From: Thiothrix subterranea
GTDB lineage: Bacteria; Pseudomonadota; Gammaproteobacteria; Thiotrichales; Thiotrichaceae
Direction: 5' to 3'
NCBI RefSeq assembly: GCF_016772315.1
Contig: NZ_CP053482.1
Span: forward strand, 3,033,501 to 3,097,500
Length of the DNA: 64,000 bases
Of the stretch, positions 61,514-64,000 are shown piece by piece. Under the pieces are notes generated by a model. That model worked only from the letters and a program-made list of their open reading frames with translations. It made no database searches and had not been told where the DNA came from. Made by a program: the position numbers and the translations under genes. Position 1 is the first letter of the stretch, and the number at the start of each line of letters is the position of its first letter.

Positions 61514-63894
61514 TATTTACCATCCAGACTGGCAAGGTGCAACCACGTATCCACCACGGTATCCGGGTTCAACGACAAGCTGCTGATACCTTGCTCGTGC
61601 AACCACACCGCGAAATCGGGGTAATCCGAAGGCCCTTGCCCGCAAATGCCGATGTATTTACCGTGCTTGTGGCAAGCATCAATCGCCATTTTCAACAGCT
61701 TTTTCACCGCAGGGTTGCGCTCATCAAACAGGTGCGCAATCAAGCCGGAATCGCGGTCAAGCCCCAGCGTCAACTGCGTCATGTCGTTCGAGCCGATGGA
61801 GAAGCCGTCGAAGTATTCGAGGAATTCTTCTGCCAATATCGCGTTGGAGGGAATTTCGCACATCATGATCAGGCGCAAACCGTTTTCGCCACGCTGAATG
61901 CCTTGGGTTGCCAGCAATTCGGTGACTTGCTGCGCTTCTTCCAAGGTGCGGCAGAACGGAATCATGATCTCAACGTTGGTTAAGCCCATTTCATTGCGGA
62001 CTTTGCGCAGCGCACGGCATTCCAGCTCGAAGCAATCGCGGAAATTGGCAGACAAATAGCGCGAAACGCCACGGTAGCCGATCATCGGGTTTTCTTCGTG
62101 CGGCTCGTAACGGTCGCCTGCCATCAGGTTGGCGTATTCGTTCGACTTGAAGTCGGACATGCGCACGATGACCTTGTTGGGGGCGTAGGCAGCGGCGAGG
62201 GTGGCGATGCCTTCGACCAGTTTTTCCACGTAGAAGTTGACCGGGCTGGCGTATCCGGCAATCTTCGCGCCGATTTTGGCTTTCAGATCCGCAGGCAGGT
62301 TGTCGAATTCCAGCAAGGCTTTCGGGTGGATGCCGATGGTGTTGTTGATGATGAATTCCAAGCGTGCCAAGCCCACACCCGCATTCGGCAGGCGCGAGAA
62401 AGCGAAGGCGCGGGAAGGATTGCCCACGTTCATCATGATTTTGACGGACAAATCAGGCAGGTTGCCGGTGTCAGCGGTACGTATTTCAAACGGCAGCAAG
62501 CCGCTGTAGATGAAACCGGTGTCGCCTTCTGCACAGGAAACGGTGATTTCGTCGCCAGCATTGATGCGCTGGGTGGCATCGCCACAGCCTACGACGGCGG
62601 GGATGCCCATTTCACGCGCAATGATTGCCGCGTGGCAGGTACGTCCGCCGCGATTGGTGACGATGGCGGAAGCGCGTTTCATGATCGGTTCCCAGTCAGG
62701 GTCGGTCATGTCTGTTACCAGTACATCGCCTTCTTTCACTTCGTCCATCTGGCTAATGCTCATAATGATACGCGCAGGGCCTTGACCGATTTTTTGACCA
62801 ATGGCGCGACCTTCAGCAACCACCGTGCCTTTTTCTTTGAGCTGATAGCGTTCGATGATAGTGGCGGAAGCGCGGCTTTCGACGGTTTCAGGGCGGGCTT
62901 GCACGATGTAGAGCTTGCCGTCGCCACCATCTAATGCCCATTCAATGTCCATCGGGCGCTGGTAGTGCTTTTCGATGATCATGGCTTGGCGAGCGAGGGA
63001 TTCAACCTGTTCTTCGCTCAGGCAGAAACGTTCACGGCGTTCCGCATCGACTTCGCGGGTCAATGTCGCTTTATTGTGTGCGTCGCCAGCCGAGGCTGCG
63101 TACACCATTTCAATCGCTTTGCTACCCAAACGGCGTGACAAAATCGCAGGGCGACCGGCTTCAATATTGGGTTTGTAGACATAGAATTCGTCGGGGTTGA
63201 CCGCGCCTTGTACCACGGTTTCGCCTAAACCATACGCGCCAGTCACGAATACTGCATCACGGAAACCGGATTCGGTGTCGAGGGTGAACAATACGCCGCT
63301 TGCGCCGATGTCGCTGCGTACCATTTTTTGTACGCCAGCGGACAAGAACACTTTGTCATGTTCAAAATGCTGGTGGACGCGGTAGGCAATCGCACGGTCA
63401 TTATAGAGAGAGGCGAACACCTCCTTGATGGCGGCGATAACGTTATCTAGCCCGCGCACGTTGAGGAAGGTTTCTTGCTGACCGGCGAAGGATGCATCCG
63501 GTAAGTCTTCAGCCGTGGCGGAAGAACGCACTGCGAAAGAAGCAGTATCGCCTGAACCCGCTGCGAGTGTGTCGTAGGCTTCGCGCACGGTTTCCAGCAA
63601 TTTTTCGGGTAATGGCGTGTCCATGACCCAACCACGGATGGTTTTACCGGCATTGGTGAGGGCGTGGATGTCGTCTACGTCGAGGGAGTTCAGGAGCGCG
63701 TTGATGCGGTCAGCGAGACCGTCAGCGCGGATAAAATCTTGGTAAGCGTGTGTGGTTGTGGCAAAACCGTTCGGGACGCTAACGCCCACATTTGCCAAGT
63801 TACTGATCATTTCCCCAAGGGAGGCGTTTTTGCCGCCGACGATGTTAACATCGTGCATCCCCAATTGATCAAACCAAAGAATGTAATCTGCCAT
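61513..63894 (-). CDS. ppsA: Phosphoenolpyruvate synthase
   Basis: 793 residues, full length. The ATP-grasp domain begins [23 protein letters not shown], the phosphohistidine domain has [16 protein letters not shown], and the PEP-binding barrel ends with [13 protein letters not shown]. It makes PEP from pyruvate and ATP, needed for gluconeogenesis or growth on C3 acids or CO2-derived metabolites. Pairs with ppsR downstream. Confidence 0.98.
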   Translation of the reverse strand: MADYILWFDQLGMHDVNIVGGKNASLGEMISNLANVGVSVPNGFATTTHAYQDFIRADGLADRINALLNSLDVDDIHALTNAGKTIRGWVMDTPLPEKLLETVREAYDTLAAGSGDTASFAVRSSATAEDLPDASFAGQQETFLNVRGLDNVIAAIKEVFASLYNDRAIAYRVHQHFEHDKVFLSAGVQKMVRSDIGASGVLFTLDTESGFRDAVFVTGAYGLGETVVQGAVNPDEFYVYKPNIEAGRPAILSRRLGSKAIEMVYAASAGDAHNKATLTREVDAERRERFCLSEEQVESLARQAMIIEKHYQRPMDIEWALDGGDGKLYIVQARPETVESRASATIIERYQLKEKGTVVAEGRAIGQKIGQGPARIIMSISQMDEVKEGDVLVTDMTDPDWEPIMKRASAIVTNRGGRTCHAAIIAREMGIPAVVGCGDATQRINAGDEITVSCAEGDTGFIYSGLLPFEIRTADTGNLPDLSVKIMMNVGNPSRAFAFSRLPNAGVGLARLEFIINNTIGIHPKALLEFDNLPADLKAKIGAKIAGYASPVNFYVEKLVEGIATLAAAYAPNKVIVRMSDFKSNEYANLMAGDRYEPHEENPMIGYRGVSRYLSANFRDCFELECRALRKVRNEMGLTNVEIMIPFCRTLEEAQQVTELLATQGIQRGENGLRLIMMCEIPSNAILAEEFLEYFDGFSIGSNDMTQLTLGLDRDSGLIAHLFDERNPAVKKLLKMAIDACHKHGKYIGICGQGPSDYPDFAVWLHEQGISSLSLNPDTVVDTWLHLASLDGK

Positions 63895-64000
63895 TGCGCG
63901 ATCTCCGTCAATCGAAGTTGGAAGTTTGGATCTTGATATTTTGGTTGGTGTAGGTTGAAAGGCTATTGTTTCATAGGGGGCGGGGGATAAAAAGAGCGGC
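63895..64000. other. Upstream region of ppsA to window edge
   Basis: 106 bases with no gene. No convincing promoter was identified and the upstream neighbour lies outside the window. Confidence 0.5.

Noticed and set aside
62098-62934. 278-codon plus-strand open frame
   Set aside because: Antisense to ppsA, with no recognisable family.

Overview
The window looks like a chromosomal segment of a sulfur-oxidising gammaproteobacterium, most likely Thiothrix or a close relative. Three things point there. The order kdsD-kdsC-lptC-lptA-lptB-rpoN-hpf-ptsN-rapZ is the gammaproteobacterial rpoN operon. There are many sulfur-handling genes: an ArsR-rhodanese fusion, a persulfide-dioxygenase-like hydrolase, a periplasmic double rhodanese, SoxW-like thioredoxins, DsbD and a TauE-type permease. 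Two Gly- or Tyr/Pro-rich secreted proteins resemble sulfur globule proteins. The genus is an inference, not a database result.

Layout. 1-5.3 kb, minus strand: MFS transporter, MoxR ATPase, an unrecognised coiled-coil protein, a DUF58 protein and a flavin amine oxidase cut by the window edge. 5.4-12.0 kb: sulfur/redox island with the ArsR-rhodanese regulator, MBL hydrolase, SHOCT protein, double rhodanese, two small conserved proteins, a YraQ-type permease, a small CxxC protein and MoeB. Three similar palindromes suggest one regulator for several of these transcripts. 12.2-21.4 kb: a sulfur-globule-like protein, an adaptor / short TolC / thioredoxin operon, an AEC transporter, dsbD, an IS110-family insertion and a double-thioredoxin protein.

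21.5-33.5 kb is mosaic. It holds an AT-rich membrane-embedded NACHT NTPase, an AlbA_2 ATPase-like protein, a HAD hydrolase, an RND efflux pair, an AAA/PD-(D/E)XK protein and an AT-rich TIR/deoxyribosyltransferase-like protein. This is the accessory and possibly defensive part. 33.6-45.0 kb is mostly housekeeping: tauE-like permease, der, NUDIX, RDD, trpG/trpE, a LysR regulator with moaD/moaE, cardiolipin synthase, rpmB-rpmG, folK/folB and two glycine-zipper lipoproteins. 45.2-49.9 kb: a GH18 chitinase-like gene broken by a one-base frameshift, an M20 amidohydrolase, a second sulfur-globule-like protein and mltB.

49.9-64 kb: corA, the rpoN/lpt/kds operon, tRNA-Leu(CAA), queA, an SH3-like periplasmic protein, folD, ppsR and ppsA. 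Short GC-rich hairpins of the type (G)TAGGGGCG...CGCCCCTA(C) recur, mainly between convergent genes. No rRNA, CRISPR array or prophage was seen.
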